Positions 47,780 through 57,306 of a stretch of DNA of 64,000 nucleotides are shown piece by piece. The notes beneath the pieces were generated by a model. That model ran no database searches and was not told the origin of the DNA. It was given only the letters and a program-made list of their open reading frames with translations. The position numbers and the translations under genes are program-made. Source of the stretch: Dickeya undicola (GTDB taxonomy: Bacteria; Pseudomonadota; Gammaproteobacteria; Enterobacterales; Enterobacteriaceae); assembly GCF_000784735.1 (NCBI RefSeq), contig NZ_JSYG01000032.1, forward strand, positions 124,001-188,000, written 5' to 3'. Within the stretch, counting starts at the first letter, position 1. Every line of letters starts with the position of its first letter.

Positions 47780-47795
47780 CAGGAGCCGGTAATCC

Positions 47796-50700
47796 ATGGC
47801 CAAGTTTTTCATAGATCGCCCGATTTTTGCCTGGGTCATCGCCATTATGGTGATGCTCACCGGGACACTGGCAATCCTGAAGTTGCCTATTGCGCAGTAC
47901 CCAACCATCGCCCCTCCCGCGGTTCAGATTACCGCTAACTACCCAGGTGCGGATGCGAAAACCCTGCAAGATACCGTCACGCAGGTTATCGAGCAGAACA
48001 TGAACGGGATCGACAAGTTACTGTATATGTCCTCCAACAGTGACTCGTCGGGCACCGTGCAAATCACGCTGACATTTGATGCCGATGCCGACCCGGATAT
48101 CGCGCAGGTTCAGGTGCAGAACAAACTGCAACTGGCCACGCCTCTGCTGCCGCAGGAAGTGCAACAGCAAGGCGTGAGCGTGCAGAAATCCAGCAGCAGT
48201 TTTCTGATGGTGTTAGGCTTTGTCAGCGATGATAACAACATGACCCAGCAGGACATCGCAGACTTCGTCGGTGCCAGCATCAAAGACCCGATCAGCCGCG
48301 TACGCGGTGTGGGTGATACTCAGCTGTTCGGTGCCCAGTACGCGATGCGTATCTGGCTCGACCCGGACAAACTGAACAACTACCAGCTCACCACCAGCGA
48401 TGTCGTCACCGCGATTCAGGTGCAGAACAACCAAATCGCCGCGGGTCAGCTTGGCGGTACGCCGCCGGTTCCCGGTCAAAAGCTGAATGCATCGATTATT
48501 GCGCAGACCCGACTGAATTCACCGGAGCAGTTCGGCAATATTCTGCTCAAAGTGAATCAGGACGGCTCACAAGTTCGCCTGAGTAACGTTGCCCGTATCG
48601 AGCTTGGCGGCGAAAGCTACACCACTATCGCTCGTTACAATGGCCGCCCAGCTTCAGGTTTGGGGATTAAGCTCGCCACTGGCGCTAACGCGCTGGATAC
48701 CGCCACAGCGGTAAAAGCAGAAATTGCTAAATTGCAGTCGACCTTCCCTGCCGGTATGAAAGTGGTTTATCCATATGACACCACCCCGTTCGTAAAAATC
48801 TCTATTTACGAGGTGGTGAAAACGCTGGTTGAAGCCATTGTGTTGGTGTTCGTGGTGATGTATCTGTTCTTGCAGAACTTCCGCGCCACACTGATTCCGA
48901 CTATTGCCGTGCCGGTGGTATTGCTGGGAACGTTCGCCATCCTGTCAGCTTTCGGCTACTCGATTAACACCCTGACCATGTTCGCCATGGTGCTCGCCAT
49001 CGGTCTGTTGGTGGACGACGCCATCGTTGTGGTGGAAAACGTGGAACGTGTGATGGCGGAGGAAGGGCTATCGCCCAAGGAAGCCACCCGCAAGTCCATG
49101 GGGCAAATTCAGGGAGCACTGGTCGGTATTGCTCTGGTGCTGTCGGCCGTATTCATTCCGATGGCGTTCTCGGGTGGGTCTACCGGCGCTATCTACCGCC
49201 AGTTCTCGATTACCATCGTCTCCGCCATGGTGTTGTCGGTACTGGTAGCAATGATCCTGACACCGGCGCTGTGTGCAACCATCCTAAAACCGGTTGTCAA
49301 TCATGGCGAGAAGAAAGGCTTTTTTGGCTGGTTCAACCGTCTTTTTGATAAAAGTACCCATCACTACACCAGTAGTGTCGCCAATATCCTGCGCAGCACT
49401 GGTCGCTATGTGGTGGTCTACCTGATTGTCGTGGCTGGATTGGGCCTGATGTTTACCCGTCTGCCAAGCTCCTTCCTGCCGCAGGAAGACCAGGGCGTAT
49501 TACTGACAATGGTACAGTTGCCGGCAGGCGCAACCCAGGAAAGCACACAGAAAGTGCTTGATCAGGTTAACGATTATTACCTGCAACACGAAAAAGATAA
49601 CGTGAACTCGGTATTTACCGTTAACGGCTTCGGTTTTGCTGGTCGTGGACAGAACATGGGTATTGCCTTCGCCAGCCTGAAAGACTGGGACGAGCGAACT
49701 GGCGCAGCCAACAAGGTTGACGCAATTATTGGTCGCGCTTTTGGTGCTTTCTCTCAAATCAAAGAAGCGATGGTTATCCCGTTCAACATACCGGCGATCG
49801 TCGAACTGGGTACTGCCAGTGGTTTTGACTTTGAGTTGATCGATCAGAACAACCTTGGTCACGATAAGCTGATGGCTGCCCGTAACCAGTTGCTGGGAAT
49901 GATTGCCCAGCATCCTGATACGCTGGTGCGTGTTCGTCCCAACGGGATGGAAGACATGCCAGAGTACCGGCTTGAAATCGATCAGGAAAAAGCGGAATCG
50001 CTCGGGGTGTCAATTGCCACCATCAACGCAACACTGTCCACCGCGTTGGGGGGAACCTACGTCAATGACTTTATCGATCGCGGTAGGGTGAAAAAGGTGT
50101 ACGTTCAGGCAGAAGCCAAATTCCGTATGCTGCCCAACGATATCCAGAAATGGTATGTCCGCGGCACCTCCGGTCAGATGGTCCCCTTCTCAGCGTTTGC
50201 TTCCGCGCACTGGGAATACGGTTCACCGCGTTTGGAACGTTACAACGGCCTGCCATCGGTAGAATTGGTTGGTGAAGCAGCTCCCGGCAAGAGTACGGGT
50301 GAAGCCATGACTCTGATGGAAGAACTGGCAGCGCAATTACCACCGGGAATCGGCTTCGACTGGACGGGAATGTCCTATCAGGAACGACTGGCTGGTAACC
50401 AGGCACCTGCGTTGCTCATTATCTCTGCCATCGTGGTATTCCTGTGTCTGGCGGCACTGTATGAAAGCTGGTCAATCCCCTTCTCCGTTATGCTGGTTGT
50501 ACCGCTGGGTGTGTTTGGTGCGGTAGTTGCAGCAGGCTTACGTGGACTGGAGAACGATGTCTACTTTAAGGTCGGCCTGTTAACAACCATCGGTTTGTCC
50601 GCCAAGAACGCCATTCTGATCGTCGAGTTCGCTAAGGACCTGATGGAGAAAGAAGGGAAAGGGTTGGTGGAGGCGACGCTAGAGGCTGTACGTATGCGTC

Positions 50701-50942
50701 TGCGTCCTATTCTGATGACATCGCTGGCATTCATTCTGGGTGTAGTGCCATTGGTAATCAGTACCGGTGCAGGTTCCGGCGCGCAGAATGCGGTTGGTAC
50801 TGGCGTAATGGGCGGGATGATCACCGCCACCGTGCTGGCTATCTACTTTGTGCCGGTCTTCTTTGTGGTGGTACGCCGCCGCTTCGGTAAGAAAAAAGAA
50901 GCGGACGACGCACATCACGAGCACTCCCAGACCAGTCACTAA
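47796..50942 (+). CDS. acrB: RND multidrug efflux transporter AcrB
   Basis: Proton-driven trimeric inner-membrane pump. The 1048-residue product has 12 membrane segments, two large periplasmic loops, and the proton-relay pair D407/D408 in [20 protein letters not shown]. The Lys partner in TM10 is present in [21 protein letters not shown]. It ends in a His-rich tail ([12 protein letters not shown]). Very close similarity to E. coli AcrB (1049 aa) supports the symbol rather than another RND pump. An intrinsic terminator follows. Confidence 0.97.
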   Translation: MAKFFIDRPIFAWVIAIMVMLTGTLAILKLPIAQYPTIAPPAVQITANYPGADAKTLQDTVTQVIEQNMNGIDKLLYMSSNSDSSGTVQITLTFDADADPDIAQVQVQNKLQLATPLLPQEVQQQGVSVQKSSSSFLMVLGFVSDDNNMTQQDIADFVGASIKDPISRVRGVGDTQLFGAQYAMRIWLDPDKLNNYQLTTSDVVTAIQVQNNQIAAGQLGGTPPVPGQKLNASIIAQTRLNSPEQFGNILLKVNQDGSQVRLSNVARIELGGESYTTIARYNGRPASGLGIKLATGANALDTATAVKAEIAKLQSTFPAGMKVVYPYDTTPFVKISIYEVVKTLVEAIVLVFVVMYLFLQNFRATLIPTIAVPVVLLGTFAILSAFGYSINTLTMFAMVLAIGLLVDDAIVVVENVERVMAEEGLSPKEATRKSMGQIQGALVGIALVLSAVFIPMAFSGGSTGAIYRQFSITIVSAMVLSVLVAMILTPALCATILKPVVNHGEKKGFFGWFNRLFDKSTHHYTSSVANILRSTGRYVVVYLIVVAGLGLMFTRLPSSFLPQEDQGVLLTMVQLPAGATQESTQKVLDQVNDYYLQHEKDNVNSVFTVNGFGFAGRGQNMGIAFASLKDWDERTGAANKVDAIIGRAFGAFSQIKEAMVIPFNIPAIVELGTASGFDFELIDQNNLGHDKLMAARNQLLGMIAQHPDTLVRVRPNGMEDMPEYRLEIDQEKAESLGVSIATINATLSTALGGTYVNDFIDRGRVKKVYVQAEAKFRMLPNDIQKWYVRGTSGQMVPFSAFASAHWEYGSPRLERYNGLPSVELVGEAAPGKSTGEAMTLMEELAAQLPPGIGFDWTGMSYQERLAGNQAPALLIISAIVVFLCLAALYESWSIPFSVMLVVPLGVFGAVVAAGLRGLENDVYFKVGLLTTIGLSAKNAILIVEFAKDLMEKEGKGLVEATLEAVRMRLRPILMTSLAFILGVVPLVISTGAGSGAQNAVGTGVMGGMITATVLAIYFVPVFFVVVRRRFGKKKEADDAHHEHSQTSH

Positions 50943-50961
50943 CGCGTTATATTGCTTCTAA

Positions 50962-50986
50962 AAGGCCGCTCAGCGGCCTTTTTCTT
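50962..50986 (+). terminator. Intrinsic terminator of acrAB
   Basis: An 8-bp stem (AAGGCCGC / GCGGCCTT) with loop TCA is followed by TTTCTTTT, 20 bases past the acrB stop. Confidence 0.9.
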
Positions 50987-51084
50987 TTCACTCAGCCCTC
51001 ACTCGCATTCCTTTCTTCCCCTGCCCCACAATCTCCTCGTAAATCGTAATGTTGATCATCACATCAAAAAAGCGCAAAATAAAA

Positions 51085-51107
51085 GATATGTTATAACATA
51101 ACAAATG
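51085..51107 (+). promoter_or_regulatory. Zur operator of rpmE2-rpmJ2
   Basis: The core TGTTATA-A-CATAACA (51089-51103) matches the gamma-proteobacterial Zur box (TGTTATA-N-TATAACA) with one mismatch. It ends nine bases before the rpmE2 ATG, overlapping the ribosome site. Zn-loaded Zur would repress; zinc shortage would release the genes. Confidence 0.85.
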
Positions 51108-51115
51108 AGGCTGTT

Positions 51116-51367
51116 ATGAAAGCGGGTATCCATCCCACCTATCGCACTGTCCTGTTCCACGATACCAGTGAGAATGTATTTTATAAAATCGGCTCGACTA
51201 TCAAGACCGATAGAACCTATGAGCTCGAAGGCGAAGTCTATCCTTACGTCACTATCGACGTTTCTTCCGCCTCTCATCCTTATTACACCGGCAAGCAGAA
51301 AGAATACGCTAAAGAAGGTAGCGCAGCGCGTTTCCAACAGCGTTTCGGGCGTTTTCTAAAATCGTAA
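51116..51367 (+). CDS. rpmE2: Zinc-independent ribosomal protein bL31 paralogue (type B)
   Basis: Replaces zinc-binding bL31 when zinc is scarce. The 83-residue product starts [20 protein letters not shown] and contains no cysteine at all, so the CxxC zinc ligands are lost. The [26 protein letters not shown] region is typical of YkgM. A Zur box precedes it and rpmJ2 follows 15 bases after the stop. In E. coli this pair lies elsewhere; here it sits between acrB and tomB. Confidence 0.95.
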   Translation: MKAGIHPTYRTVLFHDTSENVFYKIGSTIKTDRTYELEGEVYPYVTIDVSSASHPYYTGKQKEYAKEGSAARFQQRFGRFLKS

Positions 51368-51382
51368 TCTGGGGAATTATCT

Positions 51383-51526
51383 ATGCAGGTATTAAGTTCT
51401 CTTCGCAGCGCCAAAACGCGTCATAAAGACTGTATCGTGGTTAAACGCCGCGGGCGTGTCTATGTTATCTGTAAGAGCAACCCGCGTTTCAACGCGGTTC
51501 AGGGACGGAAAAAGAAAAAACGCTAA
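51383..51526 (+). CDS. rpmJ2: Zinc-independent ribosomal protein bL36 paralogue
   Basis: A 47-residue protein, [20 protein letters not shown] and onward, ending GRKKKKR, matching E. coli YkgO. It retains only scattered cysteines (one in KDCIVV, one in VICKSNPRF) and not the four-ligand zinc site of standard bL36. GGGG lies upstream of the ATG. It is co-transcribed with rpmE2 and ends before a hairpin terminator. Confidence 0.93.
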   Translation: MQVLSSLRSAKTRHKDCIVVKRRGRVYVICKSNPRFNAVQGRKKKKR

Positions 51527-51550
51527 TTATTATTTGCTCAAAAATTATCG

Positions 51551-51582
51551 GAAGGTGTGCTCATCCCCACACCTTCTCTCTT
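51551..51582 (+). terminator. Terminator of rpmE2-rpmJ2
   Basis: A perfect 9-bp stem (GAAGGTGTG / CACACCTTC) with an 8-base loop is followed by TCTCTT, 24 bases past the rpmJ2 stop. The T-run is interrupted. Confidence 0.65.
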
Positions 51583-52034
51583 CGCAACCCCTCATCAATC
51601 CCCTTATAAAACAAAAAGATAAAATAAGTATCTTTTCACTCCATCACAATCTTTACAAATAAAGACAAGCCAGAAAAACTAATTAACACAGTGATTCTTG
51701 CTAACGTCGAAAAAAATTAAATATACTTGTTCCAGTGGCCGATAAATATATCACGGCTCACCGGAAGCAGCCCACACCGATGGTAGCAATCGTCATAAAA
51801 TTGGTTCGACCACACCGTAAACGTTGGCTTTTTTGCTATAATGAATTCAGAATGATCGTTGACAGTGACGTCGAGTCATTCTCTGGCATTCACCGTGTTA
51901 CCCCTGTTCGTCTTAAGATTAAGGGAATTGAGGCATACTGAGGGGCATTCTATCTTCTGCACTTCATCACACCACCTGTCTGGCCGAGTGGTGGCCCTAA
52001 GTGACACTGAATCGTAGCTTACGGAGGGATAGAA
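51583..52034 (+). other. tomB upstream region with possible leader reading frame
   Basis: About 450 AT-rich bases. It holds the extended -10 promoter at 51834-51842. A 29-codon reading at 51852-51941 (starting MIVDSDVESF) begins only nine bases after that -10, with no ribosome site, so it is not supported as a gene. A GGCC/GGCC stem at about 51983-51997 lies in the probable tomB leader. Confidence 0.45.
51834..51842 (+). promoter_or_regulatory. Extended -10 promoter upstream of tomB-hha
   Basis: TGCTATAAT is an extended -10 (TGn) plus a perfect TATAAT hexamer. No good -35 lies 17 bases upstream, which extended -10 promoters can tolerate. Transcription from about 51849 would give tomB a leader of about 185 bases. 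Confidence 0.5.
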
Positions 52035-52403
52035 ATGGATGAGTACACACCTCAACATTATGATATTGCCCAACTCAGATTCTTGTGTGAAAATCTGCAC
52101 GACGAGAGTATCGCTACATTAGGTGACAGCAGTCGTGGCTGGGTGAATGATCCGACTTCTGCGGTCAATCTTCAGCTAAACGAACTTATCGAGCATATTG
52201 CGGCATTTGTTGTTACCTACAAAATTAAATACCCGCATGAAGCGGCGTTATGTGAACGGGTTGAGAAATATCTGGACGACACTTATATTCTTTTCAGCAA
52301 CTACGGTATAAATGACGCCGAGTTGCAGAAATGGAAAAAATCCAAGTCACAATTATTCAGAATGTTCTCAGAAAAGAGCAGCTGTACGGTAGTAAAAACT
52401 TAA
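52035..52403 (+). CDS. tomB: Hha toxicity modulator / biofilm regulator TomB
   Basis: Partner of Hha; in E. coli it oxidises and neutralises Hha and affects biofilm. The 122-residue product starts MDEYTPQHYDIAQLRFLCENLHDE and keeps SSRGWVNDPTSAVNLQLNELIEHIA, the family core. A GGAGGG ribosome site precedes the ATG. hha follows after 53 bases. Confidence 0.94.
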   Translation: MDEYTPQHYDIAQLRFLCENLHDESIATLGDSSRGWVNDPTSAVNLQLNELIEHIAAFVVTYKIKYPHEAALCERVEKYLDDTYILFSNYGINDAELQKWKKSKSQLFRMFSEKSSCTVVKT

Positions 52404-52456
52404 GCAATAATTTGCCTCATACTTAATTTAAATCCAGGAAAATTAACAAGGTCACT

Positions 52457-52660
52457 ATGAAAAAAATCGACTATTTAATGCGTTTGCGTAAATGCACAAC
52501 CATTGACACACTTGAGCGTGTGATAGAAAAAAACAAGTACGAACTTTCCAACGATGAGCTTGAAATGTTCTATTCAGCCGCTGACCACCGCCTGGCAGAG
52601 CTGACGATGAATAAGCTTTACGACAAAGTACCGACTGCTGTGTGGAAATACGTTCGCTAA
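52457..52660 (+). CDS. hha: Hha/YmoA-family nucleoid modulator
   Basis: H-NS cofactor that helps silence AT-rich acquired genes and virulence genes. The 67-residue product ([20 protein letters not shown] and onward) is almost identical in pattern to Hha/YmoA. The conserved [21 protein letters not shown] is present. It forms an operon with tomB and ends at an intrinsic terminator. Confidence 0.96.
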   Translation: MKKIDYLMRLRKCTTIDTLERVIEKNKYELSNDELEMFYSAADHRLAELTMNKLYDKVPTAVWKYVR

Positions 52661-52697
52661 GCATTAAAACAGCAGCTTGAATACATAAAGACACTGT

Positions 52698-52726
52698 GCC
52701 GATATTTTATCGGCCTTTGTTTTTTA
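52698..52726 (+). terminator. Intrinsic terminator of tomB-hha
   Basis: Stem GCCGATA / TATCGGC with loop TTT is followed by CTTTGTTTTTT, about 38 bases past the hha stop. Confidence 0.88.
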
Positions 52727-52944
52727 TGGACTGTAAAAAACAGCGCACCCTTTGTAACAAGACGTATCACGCATTACTTAAATTTCTCTTTATAAATCCA
52801 ATCATTCCTCTTTGAATTAAATCGAACCTTTCCCTCAGAAACCGTGTCACTGAACTTATTGTATAAAAATGCTGTATTCTTACTAAGAGAACATCAGGCA
52901 GGAATATTAAGAACGTACTGAAGAGAATGGATGATGCATGAAAT

Positions 52945-53057
52945 GGTGGAGGCCCCGCCAGCTACATCCCGGCACACACGTCGCCTGCTGCGGCTGCTTC
53001 CTTCCGGACCTGACCGGGTCCGCAGGTTAGTGTTGCGGGAGAACCAACGGGGCCTCC
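52945..53057 (-). ncRNA. ffs: 4.5S RNA of the signal recognition particle
   Basis: Read on the minus strand, the 113-nt RNA starts GGAGGCCCCGTTGGTTCTCC and contains the invariant SRP apical region GGTCAGGTCCGGAAGGAAGC followed by AGCCGCAGCAGG. The 3' end GGCGGGGCCTCCACC pairs with the 5' end. With Ffh it targets nascent membrane proteins to the translocon. It lies beside atl (ybaZ), as in E. coli. Confidence 0.96.
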
Positions 53058-53215
53058 ATTGACAGCCCCATAACTACGGGGCGGAGGGCATTATCAGCGA
53101 TGAACTGAGCAATTGCAAGTTACCGCCGCCTAACCGCTGTTTTCTTACCCATCGCCTGCTTTTATACTGCTAATACCATTCATTCTCTATCGGTTTCAAC
53201 ATATTGGATCCCGCC

Positions 53216-53545
53216 ATGATTACCGAATCGGACAATTTTCGTCAGCGAGTTATCCACATTATCGCAGCGATTCCTTACGGCTGCGTCGTTACCTATGGCG
53301 ATGTCGCTCGTCTTGCCGGTTCAGCCCGAGCGGCACGACAGGTAGGAGGCATATTGCGGGGGCTACCTGAAAACAGCCGATTACCCTGGTATCGTGTGAT
53401 TAATCGAAAAGGAGAGATTTCGCTTACTGGTCCGGACTTTCAGCGGCAAAAGTCGGCTCTTCAATCTGAAGGCGTGATACTGGATTTGGAAGGAAAGATC
53501 GATCTGGACAGATTTCGCTGGCGGTACGTGCAGGATATCTTGTAA
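53216..53545 (+). CDS. atl: Alkyltransferase-like DNA repair protein Atl (YbaZ)
   Basis: Binds O6-alkylguanine without repairing it and hands the lesion to nucleotide excision repair. The 109-residue product has the AGT-type helix-turn-helix (GDVARLAGSARAARQVGGILRG). The active-site motif reads PWYRV: Trp replaces the acceptor Cys, as in all ATLs, and Tyr replaces the His usual in PWHRV. The ATG at 53216 is used; a TTG at 53204 is open but less likely. Confidence 0.93.
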   Translation: MITESDNFRQRVIHIIAAIPYGCVVTYGDVARLAGSARAARQVGGILRGLPENSRLPWYRVINRKGEISLTGPDFQRQKSALQSEGVILDLEGKIDLDRFRWRYVQDIL

Positions 53546-53573
53546 GCAGGCACCGCCAGCGTGATTAACGATA

Positions 53574-54134
53574 TTAGTATGACTGCGATGACGAATCTGG
53601 AATACCCTCATCGGACGTTGCCGGTGAATTTGGCGTCAGGAACCCACCAGGCTTCGCTGGCACCGGTACAGTCGGAATAGGTATCAATGTCAGATCGGCA
53701 TTATTCACGCCATTGCTGACTACTGGCATCACATGCTCGGTAATCAATGTTACCCGGTGATTAATGGCAACAGCGGCGCTGAGCAGGATACGCGCGTCAG
53801 GCCGAATCTCCGCCGGGTTATAAGGCAACACAAATCGAAATGGTGCCTGCTGCCCCTCTGTGCGAATAACCCGCTGGGAGATCACTTTAGAAGGCGCATC
53901 CGGAATCGACGCATCGGATACGGTCACTGTCAGCACCGAATCCGGCGGCAACACGATCTTCTGACGAATATTGACTGTGCCGGTCACTGCGGGCATACCG
54001 CTAACTGGTTGAGAAAGAGTCTGAGTCTGCCCCGCTGTCGGCGCAGTCGCTTCAGGAGCAACACCATGGTTATTCACACACCCGGAGAGCGCGATCGATA
54101 CCGTAATACCACCAAAGATATGCCATAATCTCAT
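53574..54134 (-). CDS. ybaY: YbaY-family lipoprotein
   Basis: Putative lipoprotein of unknown function, 186 residues. The signal sequence ends in the lipobox LSGC (Cys19). A Thr/Ala/Pro-rich linker is followed by the YbaY beta-sandwich domain (VTGTVNIRQKIVLPPDSVLTVTVSDAS...). A Pro/Ser-rich tail follows. It is convergent with atl, and its position between atl and tesB matches E. coli ybaY. Confidence 0.88.
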   Translation of the reverse strand: MRLWHIFGGITVSIALSGCVNNHGVAPEATAPTAGQTQTLSQPVSGMPAVTGTVNIRQKIVLPPDSVLTVTVSDASIPDAPSKVISQRVIRTEGQQAPFRFVLPYNPAEIRPDARILLSAAVAINHRVTLITEHVMPVVSNGVNNADLTLIPIPTVPVPAKPGGFLTPNSPATSDEGIPDSSSQSY

Positions 54135-54384
54135 AGGTAAATCTCCTTAATTATTTTATCAGGATGTCGGCCAGAAAAACCGCCACCTGTTAAGAAGTAT
54201 GAACCAAGCAGCATCACAATTATGGTGGAAAATTCCGATAGTTACCGTGCAAGCACAAAACATCCCGGATCCTGCCAATATTTTCATATCTGAATTCGAT
54301 GGAAAACGTTCTTTTATGAACGACGAGCTATTCGCTTAACTACGATTAATCCAAAAGTAAAACAATTAACCCAAAGGCATAGCT

Positions 54385-55248
54385 ATGAGCCAGGCACTAC
54401 AAAATCTTCTCGAGTTGCTAAATCTGGAAAAACTGGAAGAAGGCCTGTTCCGCGGCCAGAGTCAGGATCTGGGGTTACGTCAGGTATTCGGTGGTCAAGT
54501 GGTTGGTCAGGCACTATCAGCCGCTAAACAGACCGTACCGGCTGACCGATTCGTGCATTCATTTCACAGCTATTTCCTGCTTCCCGGCGACAGTCAGAAA
54601 CCGATTATCTACGATGTGGAAACACTGCGGGACGGCAACAGTTTTAGCGCCAGACGCGTCAGCGCGATTCAGAATGGCCGTTCTATTTTTTACATGACCG
54701 CCTCTTTCCAGACACGAGAAAGCGGCTTTGAGCACCAAAACGATATGCCGCAAGTGATACCGCCTGATGATTTACCGTCAGAACAGGACATCGCCCGCAG
54801 TATGGAACATCTGATTCCACCGGTGATGCGTCAGGTTTTTACCAATGACAGGCCGATAGAGATTCGCCCAGTAAAATTTCATAATCCCTTGAAAGGTGAA
54901 GCGTCCCCTCCTGTCAGGCAAGTGTGGTGTCGGGCCAATGGCACCATGCCAGATGATGAGCGAGCCCACCAATATCTGCTCGGCTATACCTCCGATTGCC
55001 ACTTTCTACTCACGGCGCTGCAACCACATGGCGTAGGATTTTTGGAGCGAGGAATGCAAGTAGCGACAATTGATCACGCGATGTGGTTCCATCGTCCATT
55101 CCGACTGGACGACTGGTTACTTTACTCAGTTGAAAGCCCCTCAGCTTCTGGCGCTCGCGGGTTTGTTCGCGGACAGTTCTATACTCGTGAAGGGGTGCTG
55201 GTAGCATCCAGCGTTCAGGAAGGCGTTATTCGACGTCACAGCCAGTAG
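54385..55248 (+). CDS. tesB: Acyl-CoA thioesterase II
   Basis: Hydrolyses medium- to long-chain acyl-CoAs. The 287-residue product has a double hot-dog fold. Visible family blocks are [23 protein letters not shown] near the N-terminus and [21 protein letters not shown] near the C-terminus. In TesB the latter holds the catalytic Asp. The ending [11 protein letters not shown] is conserved. It is monocistronic, with a bidirectional terminator shared with amtB. Confidence 0.96.
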   Translation: MSQALQNLLELLNLEKLEEGLFRGQSQDLGLRQVFGGQVVGQALSAAKQTVPADRFVHSFHSYFLLPGDSQKPIIYDVETLRDGNSFSARRVSAIQNGRSIFYMTASFQTRESGFEHQNDMPQVIPPDDLPSEQDIARSMEHLIPPVMRQVFTNDRPIEIRPVKFHNPLKGEASPPVRQVWCRANGTMPDDERAHQYLLGYTSDCHFLLTALQPHGVGFLERGMQVATIDHAMWFHRPFRLDDWLLYSVESPSASGARGFVRGQFYTREGVLVASSVQEGVIRRHSQ

Positions 55249-55263
55249 GCCGGTTACCCGACA

Positions 55264-55297
55264 TAAAAAAACCACCTTTTTCAAGGTGGTTTTTTAT
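55264..55297. terminator. Bidirectional terminator between tesB and amtB
   Basis: A 9-bp stem (AACCACCTT / AAGGTGGTT) with loop TTTC is flanked by AAAAAA on the left and TTTTTT on the right, so it has a proper T-run on both strands. Confidence 0.93.
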
Positions 55298-55339
55298 TGG
55301 GTCTATGACGGTAACTTTATTGTCCGTTACCGAAAAGCA

Positions 55340-56632
55340 TTACTGGTTGTATGCATTTTCGCCGTGACTGTTGACGTCCAGACCTTCGCGCTCTTGCTCT
55401 TCCGGTACACGCAGACCGACAGCAATATCCGCAACCTTGAAGGAGATGAAGGCGGCAACACCAGACCATACGATAGCGACGATTACGCTAAACAGCTGTA
55501 CCCATACCTGGTGAGCCATGGTCACACCTTCTGCATAACCGGTGCCACCCAGCGATGAAGCGGTGAACACGCCGGTCAGCAGACATCCGACGATGCCGCA
55601 TACACCGTGAACCCCGAACACATCACACGGATCATCGACACGCAGCCATTTTTTCAATACGGTCACGCCCCACAGGCCAGCAAAACCACCAGCAAAACCG
55701 ATAATCATCGCGCCGCCGATACCCACCGTGCCCGCAGCCGGTGTAATGGCAACCAGACCAGCGATACAGCCAGAACAAGCCCCCAGCAGAGAGGGTTTAC
55801 CACGACCAATCCATTCGCCCACGACCCAGGCCAAAATCGCAGCAGCTGTCGCCACCACGGTGGTCAGGAACGCCAGACCCGCAATGTTGTTGGCAGCAGC
55901 AGCAGACCCGGCATTGAAACCGAACCAGCCGATATACAGGATTGCGGTGCCCAGGAAGACCATCGGCAGATTGTGTGGTTTGAACGCTTCTTTACCGAAA
56001 CCAACACGTTTGCCCAACAGCAACGCACCAACCAGACCAGCCACAGCGGCGTTGATGTGCACAACGGTGCCGCCCGCGAAGTCCAACGCGCCGTCTGCCG
56101 CCAGATAGCCGCCACCCCATACCATGTGGGTCATCGGCAGATAAGACAAGGTGAACCACAGTGCAGAGAAGATCAGTACAGCAGAGAAACGAATACGCTC
56201 ACCCAGTGCACCAATCACCAGTCCCACGGTAATACAAGCAAAGGACGCCTGATAAGCCACATGGATAAACTGGTAGAAAGTACCGCTGACAGAGTTAATA
56301 TCAATACCATTCAACATGAAATTGGTCAGGCTGCCGAAGAACGGGCTACCTGTGCTGAATGCCACGCTGTAGCCATAAATCACCCACAGAATGCAAACCA
56401 GCGCAAAAGCCACCATAATCTGAGTCAGCATGGACAGCACGTTTTTGCTACGAATCAGGCCGCCGTAAAACAGCGCCAGGCCTGGAATCGTCATGAACAG
56501 CACCAATGCGGTACAAATCATCATGAATGCATTGTCCGCTTTGTCCGCCACCGGCGCTGGCGTATCCGCCATAGCCCATGCCGGAAGCATGGCAGCCGCC
56601 CCTAAACCTAATGACAAGGAAAGTTTCTTCAT
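55340..56632 (-). CDS. amtB: Ammonium channel AmtB
   Basis: Trimeric ammonia/ammonium channel expressed in nitrogen limitation. The 430-residue product has a cleavable signal (MKKLSLSLGLGAAAMLPAWAM). Eleven membrane segments and the twin pore histidines (LPMTHMVWG and FGVHGVCG) follow. The conserved DFAGGTVVHINAA is also present. It follows glnK by 42 bases, the widespread glnK-amtB operon in which GlnK plugs the channel. Confidence 0.97.
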   Translation of the reverse strand: MKKLSLSLGLGAAAMLPAWAMADTPAPVADKADNAFMMICTALVLFMTIPGLALFYGGLIRSKNVLSMLTQIMVAFALVCILWVIYGYSVAFSTGSPFFGSLTNFMLNGIDINSVSGTFYQFIHVAYQASFACITVGLVIGALGERIRFSAVLIFSALWFTLSYLPMTHMVWGGGYLAADGALDFAGGTVVHINAAVAGLVGALLLGKRVGFGKEAFKPHNLPMVFLGTAILYIGWFGFNAGSAAAANNIAGLAFLTTVVATAAAILAWVVGEWIGRGKPSLLGACSGCIAGLVAITPAAGTVGIGGAMIIGFAGGFAGLWGVTVLKKWLRVDDPCDVFGVHGVCGIVGCLLTGVFTASSLGGTGYAEGVTMAHQVWVQLFSVIVAIVWSGVAAFISFKVADIAVGLRVPEEQEREGLDVNSHGENAYNQ

Positions 56633-56674
56633 TTTCTCTTCATCCCTATTTAATAAGGCTAAATCAGGTAATTG

Positions 56675-57013
56675 TTATAGTGCGGCTTCGTCAGTTTCGC
56701 CGGTGCGGATACGGATGACACGCTGCAGTTCCGCGACAAAAATTTTGCCATCGCCAATCTTGCCGGTGTAGGCAGCTTTGCTGATGACATCGATAACTTC
56801 ATCCAGTTGGTCATCGGCAATCGCGATATCAATTTTCACTTTTGGCAAAAAGTTAACGCTGTACTCCGCGCCACGATACAGTTCCGCATGACCTTTCTGA
56901 CGCCCAAACCCTTTCACCTCAGTGACGGTGAGCCCCTGGATGCCAACAGAAGACAATGCTTCGCGTACGTCTTCCAGCTTGAACGGTTTAATTACCACAG
57001 TAACCAGTTTCAT
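56675..57013 (-). CDS. glnK: PII nitrogen signal protein GlnK
   Basis: Trimeric PII protein sensing 2-oxoglutarate and ATP/ADP. The 112-residue product has the T-loop with uridylylation site Tyr51 (ELYRGAEYSVNF), the B-loop TGKIGDGKIFV and C-loop. GlnK rather than GlnB is favoured by linkage to amtB. The ATG at 57013 (MKLVTVVIKPF) is preferred to an in-frame ATG six codons upstream. Confidence 0.96.
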   Translation of the reverse strand: MKLVTVVIKPFKLEDVREALSSVGIQGLTVTEVKGFGRQKGHAELYRGAEYSVNFLPKVKIDIAIADDQLDEVIDVISKAAYTGKIGDGKIFVAELQRVIRIRTGETDEAAL

Positions 57014-57082
57014 CCTCATCCCCCTAACCATGTAAGTTCAGGCCTGCGCCCGTCACTCTCAAATATGTCCACACATCACTCA

Positions 57083-57099
57083 AAGCAAATCGTGTGCCA
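57083..57099 (-). promoter_or_regulatory. Sigma-54 promoter of glnK-amtB
   Basis: On the minus strand TGGCAC (57099-57094) and TTGCT (57088-57084) are separated by five bases, matching the -24/-12 sigma-54 consensus. Transcription should start near 57072. Confidence 0.9.
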
Positions 57100-57206
57100 T
57101 AAATGTTGTCCCGAAGCAAAAACGATAAAACGCGACCGGCAGGGACCGAAAGGAAGATGGCTGTATGAAGTATGGACAATGAACGGGAAAAACAGGAGCG
57201 CGCGAC

Positions 57207-57222
57207 GCACAAAAATAGTGCA
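57207..57222. promoter_or_regulatory. NtrC (GlnG) enhancer site
   Basis: GCACAAAAATAGTGCA is a dyad of the NtrC type (GCAC-N7-GTGC), about 140 bases upstream of the predicted transcription start. Two weaker candidates with imperfect dyads lie near 57239-57254 and 57279-57295. Confidence 0.75.
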
Positions 57223-57306
57223 TCGCGCTTAATCTCAGTGCAGCGCGCTGTACCACAAGGTCGGCTCTGCCAAGTTATGGTGCGAAACGCTGCACTGCAT
57301 TGGCAG

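Noticed and set aside
51974..51997. tRNA-like A-box (TGGCCGAGTGGT) upstream of tomB
   Set aside because: No matching B-box, anticodon arm or acceptor stem is present; it is more simply a short GGCC hairpin in the tomB leader.
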